From Candidatus Competibacteraceae bacterium (lineage in GTDB: Bacteria > Pseudomonadota > Gammaproteobacteria > Competibacterales > Competibacteraceae): a DNA stretch of 43,192 bases. Location: NCBI GenBank assembly GCA_020444905.1, contig JAGRHQ010000006.1, positions 1 through 43,192 of the forward strand, read 5' to 3'. Shown here in pieces: positions 17,298-25,017 of this stretch. Under the pieces are notes generated by a model that saw nothing but the letters and a program-made list of their open reading frames with translations, had not been told where the DNA came from and searched no databases. Within the stretch, counting starts at the first letter, position 1; every line of letters starts with the position of its first letter. The translations under genes were made by a program, and so were the position numbers.

Positions 17298-17834
17298 TTA
17301 CTTGCCTGCTTCTTCCGGCTTGCTTTCAATCAACCGGATAAAATCCGGTAAATAGTGAAGCTGTCGAAACTCGGCAATGGCTTTTGCGTATTTCCCCTCC
17401 GAAATTACTTCAAACTCAATTGCATAATACTTTGTTACTACATTTTCTCCAGTCTTCGGGTCTTTTGCCTTTCCAGACCTTTGCGACATTGCCGCTCTTA
17501 TTGTCTTTCCTAAAAGGCTTTCACCTTTCAGGCGATAGGAGCGGCGCAATTCCTCGAAGTTATCGAGGCTTTCGGTCTTGAATAAGATCGAAGATAGGAC
17601 GCCTTCCTGATCGACAAAGAGCAAAGCTAACCATTTTTGGAATGGATAACCGAAGTATTCACCTTCGCTGATCTGCGCTCCCACTAATTCCATTTCTAAT
17701 GCTTTCCCTTTCATGTTCGTAGCACCAATCTTGAACTGCCCTGATTGGCAGTCTGGGCGCCATTGCCGGGTTGAGTCCGTTAAAATCTGGCCTTTTTCAA
17801 GGCCAACCTCATCAAGCAATATTTCATGTCCCAT
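17298..17834 (-). CDS. Hypothetical protein in the recombination cluster
   Basis: 178 residues, mixed alpha/beta, not recognised. Segments FGYPFQKWLALLFVD and VVTKYYAIEFEV suggest a compact fold. Its place between the coiled-coil and early genes is where phages often encode a single-strand-binding or annealing protein, but no motif confirms this. The gap to the next gene holds a CCCGC/CGGG hairpin and short GGATTAT tandem repeats (about 17,262-17,293). Confidence 0.65.
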   Translation of the reverse strand: MGHEILLDEVGLEKGQILTDSTRQWRPDCQSGQFKIGATNMKGKALEMELVGAQISEGEYFGYPFQKWLALLFVDQEGVLSSILFKTESLDNFEELRRSYRLKGESLLGKTIRAAMSQRSGKAKDPKTGENVVTKYYAIEFEVISEGKYAKAIAEFRQLHYLPDFIRLIESKPEEAGK

Positions 17835-17878
17835 GATTAATCTCCGGTAAACCCGCCATTAGCGGGCATGAATTATGA

Positions 17879-18199
17879 TCAGTGTTCCCAAGACCAGCCA
17901 TAAGAACGGTCTGGTTCATATCGTTCGGCTTCGCCATCAAGCCAGTTCTGGCCTTCTGGCGTTTCCAGCCAAGCATCAAATTGCATTGCATCGGCGGCAT
18001 GGCGCTTCTCTGCCCAACCCTGATAGGCAGGATCAGCGGCTAACCATTGCTGGCATTGCCGGGAGTTAATCCAGCTATCGAAATCGATAGCGGGCGCTTG
18101 ATCAGCTCTGGCGTTGCGCCAAGCAATATCAGCGCGGCGCGCTTCAAGCCATTGCGGATCGTCTTGCAGTTGCCGCATGGTGGCGGGATGCATTAACAT
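17879..18199 (-). CDS. Hypothetical Trp-rich early protein
   Basis: 106 residues with nine tryptophans and repeated W/Q/A-rich helices (DSWINSRQCQQWL, DAWLETPEGQNWL), which look like two related internal units. Not recognised. AGGAAACCA lies before the start. Leftward early operon member. Confidence 0.6.
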   Translation of the reverse strand: MLMHPATMRQLQDDPQWLEARRADIAWRNARADQAPAIDFDSWINSRQCQQWLAADPAYQGWAEKRHAADAMQFDAWLETPEGQNWLDGEAERYEPDRSYGWSWEH

Positions 18200-18273
18200 G
18201 TGGTTTCCTCTTCGTAACGGTTGGGGTTGATTGGGGCCGCTCTCGTTGTGTCAGAACGAAAGCGGCTTTCTTA

Positions 18274-18624
18274 TTAAGCGGCTTTCCAAATAGGCCAGCC
18301 GCGTTCAAACTTCTTCAGTTCATAATTTTCGATCTGTGCTTCTACTTTCCTTTCCAGTAGAGACTGTTCTATCTCATCGGCAATATCCCTGATGGTTGAC
18401 TTGCTAAGCCAGGCCGCATCAATTATTAGGTGCTCGCGCTTTCCTTCGGGAATACTTTTACCGTCCTCATCAAAATAAATACGGCGTGAAAGAACAATTG
18501 AGTCAATACATACTGATCCATCATTAGGATCAAGATCATACTTGACTTCAACATCATGGCTCTTGGCAATGCCGAAACAATCGGTATTGCTATCGAAAGT
18601 GAAAATCCGATTTGCTGTAAACAT
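18274..18624 (-). CDS. Hypothetical protein, first gene of the leftward recombination operon
   Basis: 116 residues, not recognised. Acidic N-terminal half (EVKYDLDPNDGSVCIDSIVL) with a basic/helical C-terminus. It is the first gene after the promoter region that holds operator-like repeats at 18,729-18,770, so it is likely expressed early and under phage repressor control. GGAG lies 7-8 nt before the ATG. Confidence 0.65.
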   Translation of the reverse strand: MFTANRIFTFDSNTDCFGIAKSHDVEVKYDLDPNDGSVCIDSIVLSRRIYFDEDGKSIPEGKREHLIIDAAWLSKSTIRDIADEIEQSLLERKVEAQIENYELKKFERGWPIWKAA

Positions 18625-18728
18625 TTCAGTAACTCCATAAACAAGTTAAGAGTAATCATCACTTGATACGCTTGTGCTTCAATTTACAAGCGGGTTCCGT
18701 TTTATCTTCAATCCATAGGCTAAATTTT

Positions 18729-18770
18729 AATGCATTAATGAATTAGTTTCAATGCATAAATGAATTAATT
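18729..18770. promoter_or_regulatory. Operator-like 22-bp direct repeats upstream of the recombination operon
   Basis: AATGCATTAATGAATTAGTTTC is followed directly by AATGCATAAATGAATTAATT, a direct repeat with a 22-bp period. The pair at 37,462-37,503 in the CI/Cro region has the same period and the same AAT-C-T-ATGAATTA skeleton. This suggests one repressor binds both places. The region lies about 105-145 bp upstream of the 18,624 start. Confidence 0.6.
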
Positions 18771-18811
18771 ATTCCTATTTTTTTCATTATTTTTTTGTTT
18801 TTTTGTGGTCT

Positions 18812-19921
18812 CAAGGAAAGCGCCGCGACAGCGGCGCAAAAAGAAGGGAAAAACTAGGCGCCAGCGAGGCGAAACCCGCCAGCCCAGGCAGCGCGGCCCG
18901 CAGGGACCCAGCGACCCCAAGGCGGCAGGGCCGAAAAACCGCAGGGAAAGACGACCAGCGGCAAGCCAAGGCCAGCGGCCAGGGCGGCGGAGGCCCAGGA
19001 ACCGGAACCGAGACCGCAAAAGCAGGCGGACGAGGAAGAGGACGGGGAAAGACCGGCAGGACACGGCACAGCGGGGAAAACCACGAAACCGGAACCGGCG
19101 GAACCGGCGGCAACAAACCGAACCAGCGCCACCGACCGGGCGGCAAACCACGCCGCAGGGCGGCGGCCAGCGCCAGGCACCGAGAAAACCACCGCGCCGG
19201 GGGCCGCCGACCGGACAAAGGAATCGAGGCCGCCAGCACAACCCACGGCCACCGACCGACCCGCAGCGAGGACAGCGGAAACCACGCCAGCGGCCAGGGG
19301 CCGAAAGGCCGGCGACAACCGCCGACCGCCGGAAAACCCGACGACCGCCGGGGCCGCCGGGAGCAAGGGAAGAGAAGCCACCCGACTAAGCCCCAACGGA
19401 CAGGCCGCAACGGGCCGCGAACAGGGCAGCAAGGCGACGCGACGCCAAGCCGCGACCGACCGCCAGCGGGGGAGGGGCAACGGGGACAGAAACCACCCAG
19501 GAAGGGGCAACGCCAGCGGCGGCAGGGACCGGGCGGACACAGCACCAGCGGCAGGCAGGGCCAAGCCGAGGCGCCCAGGACGCGGCGAACCGGGCGGCGG
19601 CAGGCAGCGAGGAAAACCGGCAAACCGCGACGAACCCGGAGAAAGCCCGGGAGGAGGGGCGGAAGGAAACGCCCAGGGCGCAACCCGCCCAAGGGGCAAG
19701 GCAGAAACGGGCAGACAGGACGACGGAAGAGGCGGAAGGAGACACGGGACACCCCAAACCCCAGAGAAACCGCCGAGGAGCGCGGGGCAACCGGAACAGC
19801 CCGGAAACCACCGACAGAATAACACAGGCAGGGGAAAAAGCAAACAAAAACAAAGGGAAACAGGGGAAAACGGCCAGCGCCACAGGCCGACAACCAAAGC
19901 CGGAAAGCCCAGCCACCCCAC
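18812..19921. other. T-free tract: 1,110 nt with only four T on the + strand
   Basis: Reading every base, T occurs only at 18,855, 19,224, 19,387 and 19,820. Three counted 60-nt lines (19,081, 19,501, 19,681) give about 29% A, 32% C and 39% G. The longest T-free run is 432 nt (19,388-19,819). A perfect GCGCCGC/GCGGCGC hairpin with a GACA loop lies at 18,820-18,837. The flanks are T-rich on both sides: 18,775-18,811 is mostly T, and T returns at once at 19,922. Because stop codons need both T and A, all six frames are almost fully open; the long frames here have no start site with a ribosome signal and no family resemblance, so no CDS is called. Simple T-to-C change does not fit, since C is not in excess over G. 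Function unknown. Confidence 0.9.
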
Positions 19922-20276
19922 TGCTAAGCCCTTGCCCCCTTCCTTTTTGCCTGTGTGTGTTATTTCTATTGCACCTTCCTCTTGATTAATGAGGTATGGC
20001 TTATTTTCTCTGCGGCATCGTCGTCTTTTCTTACGAGCGAAGCGAGAATACGTCCAGCCTTTGCGGTGCGGTACGCGCCGCATTCATACCTTGCATTGCC
20101 GCTGTCTTTGATCGGGCGCGGGGCGCGGGCGTCTTTTGGCCCGTGCGCCGTGTCCCGCTCTACGATCTTCCGGCTACGCGAAGCGGACGACGACCCGACC
20201 GGCCCGCTTGCGGGACCGGCGGGGCGGCGTTGACACCCGTGCGGACTTTGCTGCACGGGCCATTGTTGCGGTTGTT

Positions 20277-20323
20277 GCCCCCCAGCCACCGGCACCCTAC
20301 AAAACTGCCGGTGGCTGGGGGGC
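20277..20323. repeat. 18-bp perfect inverted repeat, 11-nt loop
   Basis: Arms at 20,277-20,294 (GCCCCCCAGCCACCGGCA) and 20,306-20,323 are exact complements. The stem is extremely stable and no T tract follows on either strand, so it is not a standard terminator. Possible roles are a structured RNA, a replication-pause site or a protein-binding cruciform. Confidence 0.85.
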
Positions 20324-20328
20324 GGGGC

Positions 20329-20810
20329 CGACGAGGGCGGGGGCGTCTTTCGTTGATGAGCGTTCTCCCGGCGAGCGCTGCGCACAAGGCCCGCACCGGC
20401 GCACTAATAACCTTTCCCGTGGCCAATACCCGTTGATGCGCCGGGCCGGGCCGCAGCGCGCGAAACAGCGCCGCCGGGCACACAAAGCCAGCGCCCCCGG
20501 CCCGAGGAGGCCCCTTACACCCGTCCGGCCTCTACAACCCTTGCCCGTGGCCCGTGATTCCGCCGCCACGACCGGCCCGCGCGCGCCCCCGGCCCCACCA
20601 GGCCAAGCCCCCGCGCACACTGCGTTTCAAATCTATTGCGTCGTTTAGGCGGCTATTGATGCGCGTGATCGCGGGGGCGCAGAGTGGGGCGCGCGTGGGA
20701 CCGGCGGGCGGCGGTTTGCTCACGTTCGGATGTTGCTGGGTGTGCTAGTGGCTGATTGAGCGCGGCACGATACGATGAATGGCGACGATGAACGATATCC
20801 GCGCGCATTG
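20329..20810. repeat. Dispersed GC-rich repeat blocks, set 1
   Basis: Three blocks here, 20,329-20,370 (core acgagggcgggggcgtcttt), 20,476-20,528 (core cggcccgaggaggcc) and 20,785-20,810 (core gatccgcgcgcattg-like), reappear at 22,454-22,500, 22,503-22,556 and 22,403-22,427. Order and spacing differ, so they are separate mobile or duplicated units and not one duplicated segment. Confidence 0.7.
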
Positions 20811-20955
20811 GTGCTCTGATGATCGGAGTTCGTTCTTGTTCGGCGGTTGCTCAGTGAGCCATGAACAATTGGCGTCCGGCGGCAAGAAAGCATTTCCCCA
20901 AAAGAAAACACTCTGGAGTGTCGGGAAACAGTGCAACAGGAACAGCAGGAATAAG

Positions 20956-21192
20956 CTATAGATCTGATGCGGCTTTGATCGCGGCTTTCACTTTGTGGGT
21001 GGTTAGTTTGTGAATACGCTCAGGCTGGATCATGAGATAGGTTTCCAGAGCCTCGACATAGACTAAAGCGCCGGTCTCGTTGCCTTGGGTCACTGTCCCC
21101 AAAGCAACGCTCCCTTGTGGCAAGGAGTCGGTATAGGCCGTCCAGTCGGCATCCAGGCGAACCGCCAAACGACCGCGATTTTGATGCGCCAT
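20956..21192 (-). CDS. Small hypothetical phage protein
   Basis: 78 residues, not recognised. LVYVEALETYLMIQPERIHKL and the basic C-terminus (THKVKAAIKAASDL) are its main features. The ATG follows the stop of the 21,193 gene directly (TAAATG), so the two are coupled. Confidence 0.65.
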   Translation of the reverse strand: MAHQNRGRLAVRLDADWTAYTDSLPQGSVALGTVTQGNETGALVYVEALETYLMIQPERIHKLTTHKVKAAIKAASDL

Positions 21193-22020
21193 TTACCGCA
21201 CTCCGCCTTGAATCAAGGTCAACGCCGGGCGCTTTTGAATGAAGCCGTCAATACAGTGCTTGATCTGATGCAGTTCTTCACCCATCAGCAGCCACTCTTG
21301 GCGGTCGTCGTCGCTGGCATCAAAGAAGGGGTCGCCGGTCTGCTCGTAGCAGTGATTAAGATAGACGCTGAGCGATTGGATCATGGCGCGGAAGGCGAGA
21401 ATCCTACCGCGATGGCTGAGTGGCGCATCGCTCGCGGTCGTGTCCGTCTCAGTCGGTGTCAACTCGGGTGAAGCAACCGGCATTTCTTTAACTTCCTGCG
21501 GCGGTGAAGGCAAATAAACCGGCACTTCTTTACCTTCCGGGGTGGCGTCGGCAACCTGCGCCTCCAGCGCTTGAATCCGGTGCTGGTAGTCCGCTACGGC
21601 GTCTTGAACCCGCTGGGCGGTCAGCTTTGCGCCGTCTTCCTCAGCCTTGCGGGTCGCTTCGTCCCAAATGGCCTTGCGCTCGTCTTCCGGGATGGCCTTG
21701 AGGGGTCGGAGTTGACGTTCTGAGGGTTGCTGCGAGTCTCCCATGGGAGACTCCGGCGAATAGCCAATCTGGATGCTGATTTCAGCAGCCTCAATCAATC
21801 GGTAAACGTGGGCTTTCTGATAACCCAGCTCTTTTTCCCCATATTCCTTGAAACTGGCGTATCCCAGGGCTTTCCATCCCTTGCGGTCGCGCATGTCCAG
21901 CAGCAAGTAGCGCGTGGTGTTGATGTGGCGCTTGATCAGGCGGTCGGTCTCGCGCGCTTCGTCCAACGACATTTCAACGGTCGTGATCGATAGGGATTGT
22001 GTAGAATCGGCAGTCGCCAT
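21193..22020 (-). CDS. Phage/plasmid regulatory-type protein with N-terminal helical DNA-binding-like domain
   Basis: 275 residues from the ATG at 22,020, chosen because GAGG lies 9 nt upstream. The N-terminal 100 residues (LLLDMRDRKGWKALGYASFKEYGEKELGYQKAHVYRLIEAA) look like a helix-turn-helix region of plasmid and phage control proteins. A coiled segment follows (TAQRVQDAVADYQHRIQALEAQV), then a proline-rich acidic linker and a helical C-terminal domain. Exact function is unknown. It is coupled to the 78-residue gene downstream; both precede the T-free tract in the leftward direction. Confidence 0.65.
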   Translation of the reverse strand: MATADSTQSLSITTVEMSLDEARETDRLIKRHINTTRYLLLDMRDRKGWKALGYASFKEYGEKELGYQKAHVYRLIEAAEISIQIGYSPESPMGDSQQPSERQLRPLKAIPEDERKAIWDEATRKAEEDGAKLTAQRVQDAVADYQHRIQALEAQVADATPEGKEVPVYLPSPPQEVKEMPVASPELTPTETDTTASDAPLSHRGRILAFRAMIQSLSVYLNHCYEQTGDPFFDASDDDRQEWLLMGEELHQIKHCIDGFIQKRPALTLIQGGVR

Positions 22021-22116
22021 GATGTGAACCTCGCTACAGGTTTGCGTTGTGGATGTCGTCTGCTGGCGTGACTTCAACACGTCAGCAGGCGCATCAATTA
22101 TAGCCGAATCAGTAGG

Positions 22117-22215
22117 CTATGTCAGCGACGCGGGTAACTGTGTTTGCGTCGTTCCTTCGTTAAAGGACTTTCTGAGTCCCATGGCGTCAATTTGCGCTAA
22201 GATAAGGCTTTCCTT
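22117..22215 (-). pseudogene. Decayed copy of the 72-residue gene's C-terminus
   Basis: Minus-strand frame KESLILAQIDAMGLRKSFNE and on to a TAG at 22,117-22,119 aligns with the end of the protein at 15,089-15,307 (KPLLEQIEGLGLRKSFDE, then GTT-x-x-QLP in both). A TAA at 22,216-22,218 cuts it off from upstream codons, and no ribosome site is seen. It is a relic of a second gene copy. Confidence 0.7.
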
Positions 22216-22402
22216 TTAAATTTGGTTAATGCTTACGGGTTTTTTAGAGCCAAGGAAGAACAAGAAACCCGGCATTGAATTAAAGACCACATTCACCCCT
22301 TGCTGAGCCGATTCCACGAACCTTTCCTTGTTGCAGCGCTTTGCTCTTTGGTCGCTGTGCGTGAATCTACGGCCTAAGCGCGGCGCGATGACGTCATGAC
22401 AT

Positions 22403-22556
22403 CGATGAACGTGATCCGCGCGCATTGCTGAACGTGATCGAGGTTGGCTTGCGGCCAACGAGGGCGGGGGCGTCTTTCGTTGATGAACGTCCTCCGGCGA
22501 AGCCGGCACACCCAGCTAGCGCCCCTGGCCCGAGGAGGCCGCTTGCACCCGTCCGG
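22403..22556. repeat. Dispersed GC-rich repeat blocks, set 2
   Basis: Blocks at 22,403-22,427, 22,454-22,500 and 22,503-22,556 match those listed at 20,329-20,810; the first is identical at 23 of 25 positions. They are packed together here, whereas in the first set they are spread over 480 bp. Confidence 0.7.
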
Positions 22557-22614
22557 TTGTTGCTGTGTGCGCCAGTGGCAAAACGCGAGCGGACCGAAGC
22601 CCGCCCGCCACACA

Positions 22615-22767
22615 TCAGTCGCCGCCCGCGACCAACCATTCCTCATCCATCAATACATCATCCATCAATACTTCATCCTTCCATGCTTCATTATCATCAT
22701 CATCCATCCATTCCTCATCCATCCATGCTTCATCCTTCGCAATAAGCATTATTCTCAATTCGATCAT
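22615..22767 (-). CDS. Very acidic 50-residue protein with DEEW/MDD repeats
   Basis: From the ATG at 22,767, with GGAG 8 nt upstream, the frame gives a short hydrophobic start (MIELRIMLIAK) and then runs such as DEAWMDEEWMDDDDNEAWK. About half of the later residues are D, E or W. The DNA shows degenerate catccat-type repeats. Small acidic proteins in phages can mimic DNA and block nucleases, but no family is recognised, so this is speculation. It may also be an expressed repeat with no function. Confidence 0.45.
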   Translation of the reverse strand: MIELRIMLIAKDEAWMDEEWMDDDDNEAWKDEVLMDDVLMDEEWLVAGGD

Positions 22768-22790
22768 TTCATTTACTCCATCATGCCCAT

Positions 22791-22912
22791 GCCCCACGCA
22801 CGGGATGATTCGCCATTCCACGGCATTATTTTTTTGTCAAGGCCTTTAGAGCGTAGCGTGCCTTGACAAAAAAAATGCCGTGGTAAGCTGGCGAATCCCG
22901 TGTGTGGAGGCT
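22791..22912. repeat. Long inverted repeat, about 53-bp arms
   Basis: Arms 22,791-22,843 and 22,860-22,912 are near-complements. The inner 26 bp (CCACGGCATT...GTCAAGGC) are almost perfect and contain an A7/T8 run; the loop is 16 nt. No T tract follows outside the stem. This could be a small palindromic mobile unit or a strong RNA hairpin upstream of the acidic ORF. Confidence 0.8.
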
Positions 22913-23040
22913 ACTGTTGCTGGTTTTAGTTGGGGTGGCAATCCAACACGACCGTGGGCACGGTCAGGAGCGGTGACTGGAAAGAAGTTTCCAAAAAAAA
23001 GCGCCCAGGCAGGCAGAAGCCAAAGACCGAGGTCGAAAAA

Positions 23041-23605
23041 CTACGCGACCGCTTCCTGAATGTTCAGCACGTCCAGGATGGAGCGATACTACAGGGTTCG
23101 ATAACCGGTATGTGGGCTGTGGGGAGACTTGAAGGGGTTGCAGGTACAGTGTGGCTTGCCCTGATCGGTGGGAATCCAGTCGCCCGTCTCAGGATGCTTC
23201 TCCTGGAAGCCCTGGAGCGCCAGCAGGGCGTTCATCTTGCGCGGCGTCATCTCAACCTGCTTGCCCAATTCCGTGGGCGTCATCGGCTTCTCTGTGACCG
23301 CGTTGCCCGATAATAAAGACAGGAAGTCAATGCCGGTCTGCTGGCGAACGTGGTCGACCGCAATAACACGCGCCATCGGTTCATCTGCGCCCAGCAGCCG
23401 CGCCGCTTTGAGCGTGGATCAGCTCTAGCAATTTACTATAGCTAAGCTTTTTCAAATGCTTGCAGTGGGCTTTATAGGCTTCTGCCGGATTCGCATAATC
23501 CAGCGCCAGCGCTACATCACGAGCACAAAACAGAGGCTGCCCGTCAACAAGGATTGTGCGGATTTCGTGAGAACCAAACTGAAAGGGAACAAGCTGTGTC
23601 GTCAT
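23041..23605 (-). pseudogene. Broken phage antirepressor (Bro-N plus KilAC-like)
   Basis: The first part, from the ATG at 23,605, is a Bro-N domain: LVPFQFGSHEIRTILVDGQP and ARDVALALDYANPAEAYKAH. It runs out of frame at about 23,400 and stops. The C-terminal part lies in another frame: STLKAARLLGADEPMARVIA, then TPTELGKQVEMTPRKMNALL and WIPTDQGKPHC, as in Ant/KilAC domains. A TAG replaces a probable Trp codon after HTGYRTL, and the frame continues as YRSILDVLNIQEAVA to a TAG at 23,041. A deletion or frameshift plus a nonsense change make it non-functional. Antirepressors normally counter the CI-type repressor. Confidence 0.8.
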
Positions 23606-23763
23606 GAGGCAAAACTCCATTGTGGTTTAGTCTGCCATTTACACCTCCAGTAAAGGGTTGGCGGACAGGGCGACAATGATGCAGTGATCAGTCATCGCCC
23701 CGTCCGTTTTTGACGACACGCAGATAGTTTAGCAGCATCAGGCGCGATCAACGATCCATAGGG

Positions 23764-25017
23764 TCAAAGTCCGATTGAGTTCATGTAATTAGTGAACTCT
23801 GCCGAGTAGGCAAAGGATGCGGCGACTGAATTGCGGGATACGCCACTGGATAATTGTCCGAGCCAGTAGGTCAGGCCCGATTGATCGGCGCTGCGATGCA
23901 GGAAGGTCAGGTACAGGTCGCTGATCAATTGCGCGTTGCTTCTGTTGCGCCCTAGATATTCAGCGCTTCCAAAGAAGGAAAGGCCCATGTTTCGGAACAC
24001 CTGTTTGACATTCGCGCCGGGCGCTGAGGCTTGGGTCTGCCAGTAGGCGAGTCCACTGGCGTCCGGTTCCCGGTTGAGAATGGCGACGTAGTAGTGGGTG
24101 ATCAGCGTAGTGATTACGGGGTTGACAATGATATCTGTCGTGAAGGATTTGCTGGTTGTTGTGACAACACTCCCGCGCGCCAGGACTTGCACGGTGAACG
24201 GGTAGCGCCCCACTTGGGTCGGTGTGCCTGACAGTACGCCGGTTCGACCGCTTCCCGTGAGGGTGACGCCGCTTGGCAGTGATCCTGAGATCAGACTCCA
24301 TTCGTAGACTGAATTTGCAGGACATTCCCCACCTGAACACAGCGCCTGGAACTCGACGCGCAAGGGTTCGCTGATGGGCAGAACGGCGGGTACGGCGCCG
24401 TCAATGGTGTTGAGCGGGATGCCAGGGCCGCCGGGGTCGATAATGTTCCCGTCGGCTTCAAGGCTGTCATCTCCCCAACCTCCGTCAATGAGCGTGAACT
24501 GGGCGATATTGCCTTGAATGCGTGAATCGGGCATCACATAGTCATGCGGCTCTGGATTCTCTGGCGTGGGGCCGTGTTTCATATAAACCTGACCCTCCCG
24601 CTTCTCTGGATAGGCGATGGTGACCTCAACGGCTCCGCCCCGAGGGACATGGTGAATGATGATGTTGTCCATGCCGTCAACCGATGATTGAGCGAACTGT
24701 TCAGCGTCCAATACGCCGGTTTGGCCGTTTGGTGCAGAGAGCGCGATAAAAATTTCTGCGTTTTTAGATGCCGCCGCTTCGTGAATCAGCAGCGGCATGA
24801 CCTGGGTGGTCGTGTGTTGAGGATCGGACAGGGTGAATTCGATGGGATAGGCCCCGGCTTTAATGGGGGTTCCGCTGATTTCTCCGGTATCCGTCATGGA
24901 TAATCCTTCGGGCAAGTCGGCGGTGATCGTGTAGGGGGGTTCTCCGCCCTGAACACGCACGGTTTGCAAGTAAGGGGCGTCTTTGATGCCGTGCGGCAAG
25001 ACCGGAACAATGCGCAT
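23764..25017 (-). CDS. Virion/surface protein with putative Ig (He_PIG) repeats and DUF4214
   Basis: 417 residues. Two putative-Ig units are marked by LPEGLSMTDTGEISGTP and LPSGVTLTGSGRTGVLSGTP. The C-terminus carries two DUF4214-like units (ILNREPDASGLAYWQTQ and FLHRSADQSGLTYWLGQLSSG), a calcium-linked module seen in surface adhesins and S-layer-type proteins. No signal peptide is seen, fitting a phage tail-tip or fibre protein better than a secreted adhesin. Start 25,017 is chosen because GGAG lies 8 nt upstream. Last gene of the late block. Confidence 0.8.
   Translation of the reverse strand: MRIVPVLPHGIKDAPYLQTVRVQGGEPPYTITADLPEGLSMTDTGEISGTPIKAGAYPIEFTLSDPQHTTTQVMPLLIHEAAASKNAEIFIALSAPNGQTGVLDAEQFAQSSVDGMDNIIIHHVPRGGAVEVTIAYPEKREGQVYMKHGPTPENPEPHDYVMPDSRIQGNIAQFTLIDGGWGDDSLEADGNIIDPGGPGIPLNTIDGAVPAVLPISEPLRVEFQALCSGGECPANSVYEWSLISGSLPSGVTLTGSGRTGVLSGTPTQVGRYPFTVQVLARGSVVTTTSKSFTTDIIVNPVITTLITHYYVAILNREPDASGLAYWQTQASAPGANVKQVFRNMGLSFFGSAEYLGRNRSNAQLISDLYLTFLHRSADQSGLTYWLGQLSSGVSRNSVAASFAYSAEFTNYMNSIGL

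Larger units (their letters stand above)
19922..20955. other. Non-coding GC-rich block with hairpins and repeats
   Basis: About 1 kb with no supported gene. It holds a GGCCCGC/GCGGGACC hairpin near 20,199, an 18-bp perfect inverted repeat at 20,277-20,323, and three blocks repeated at 22,403-22,556. Composition is C- and G-rich with normal, though low, T content, so it differs from the adjoining T-free tract. It could encode structured RNA or be decayed DNA. Confidence 0.5.

Noticed and set aside
18812..19921. Diversity-generating retroelement target
   Set aside because: No reverse transcriptase or template/variable repeat pair was found in the window, and known variable regions are about 100-150 bp. 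The adenine-linked idea is only kept as one hypothesis.
18812..19921. Simple T-to-C (A-to-G) hypermutation
   Set aside because: C (about 32%) is not raised over G (about 39%) in the lines counted, so one-way T-to-C change does not fit.
18803..20083. Long open frames on both strands in the T-free tract as genes
   Set aside because: Openness follows from the missing T/A; no ribosome site, no homology, and no clear codon periodicity by eye. Kept as a finding, not as CDS.
22791..22912. Rho-independent terminator
   Set aside because: The T/A runs lie inside the stem and no T tract follows it on either strand.
22930..23313. Plus-strand frame of 127 codons
   Set aside because: It is antisense to the antirepressor remnant and has no family features.
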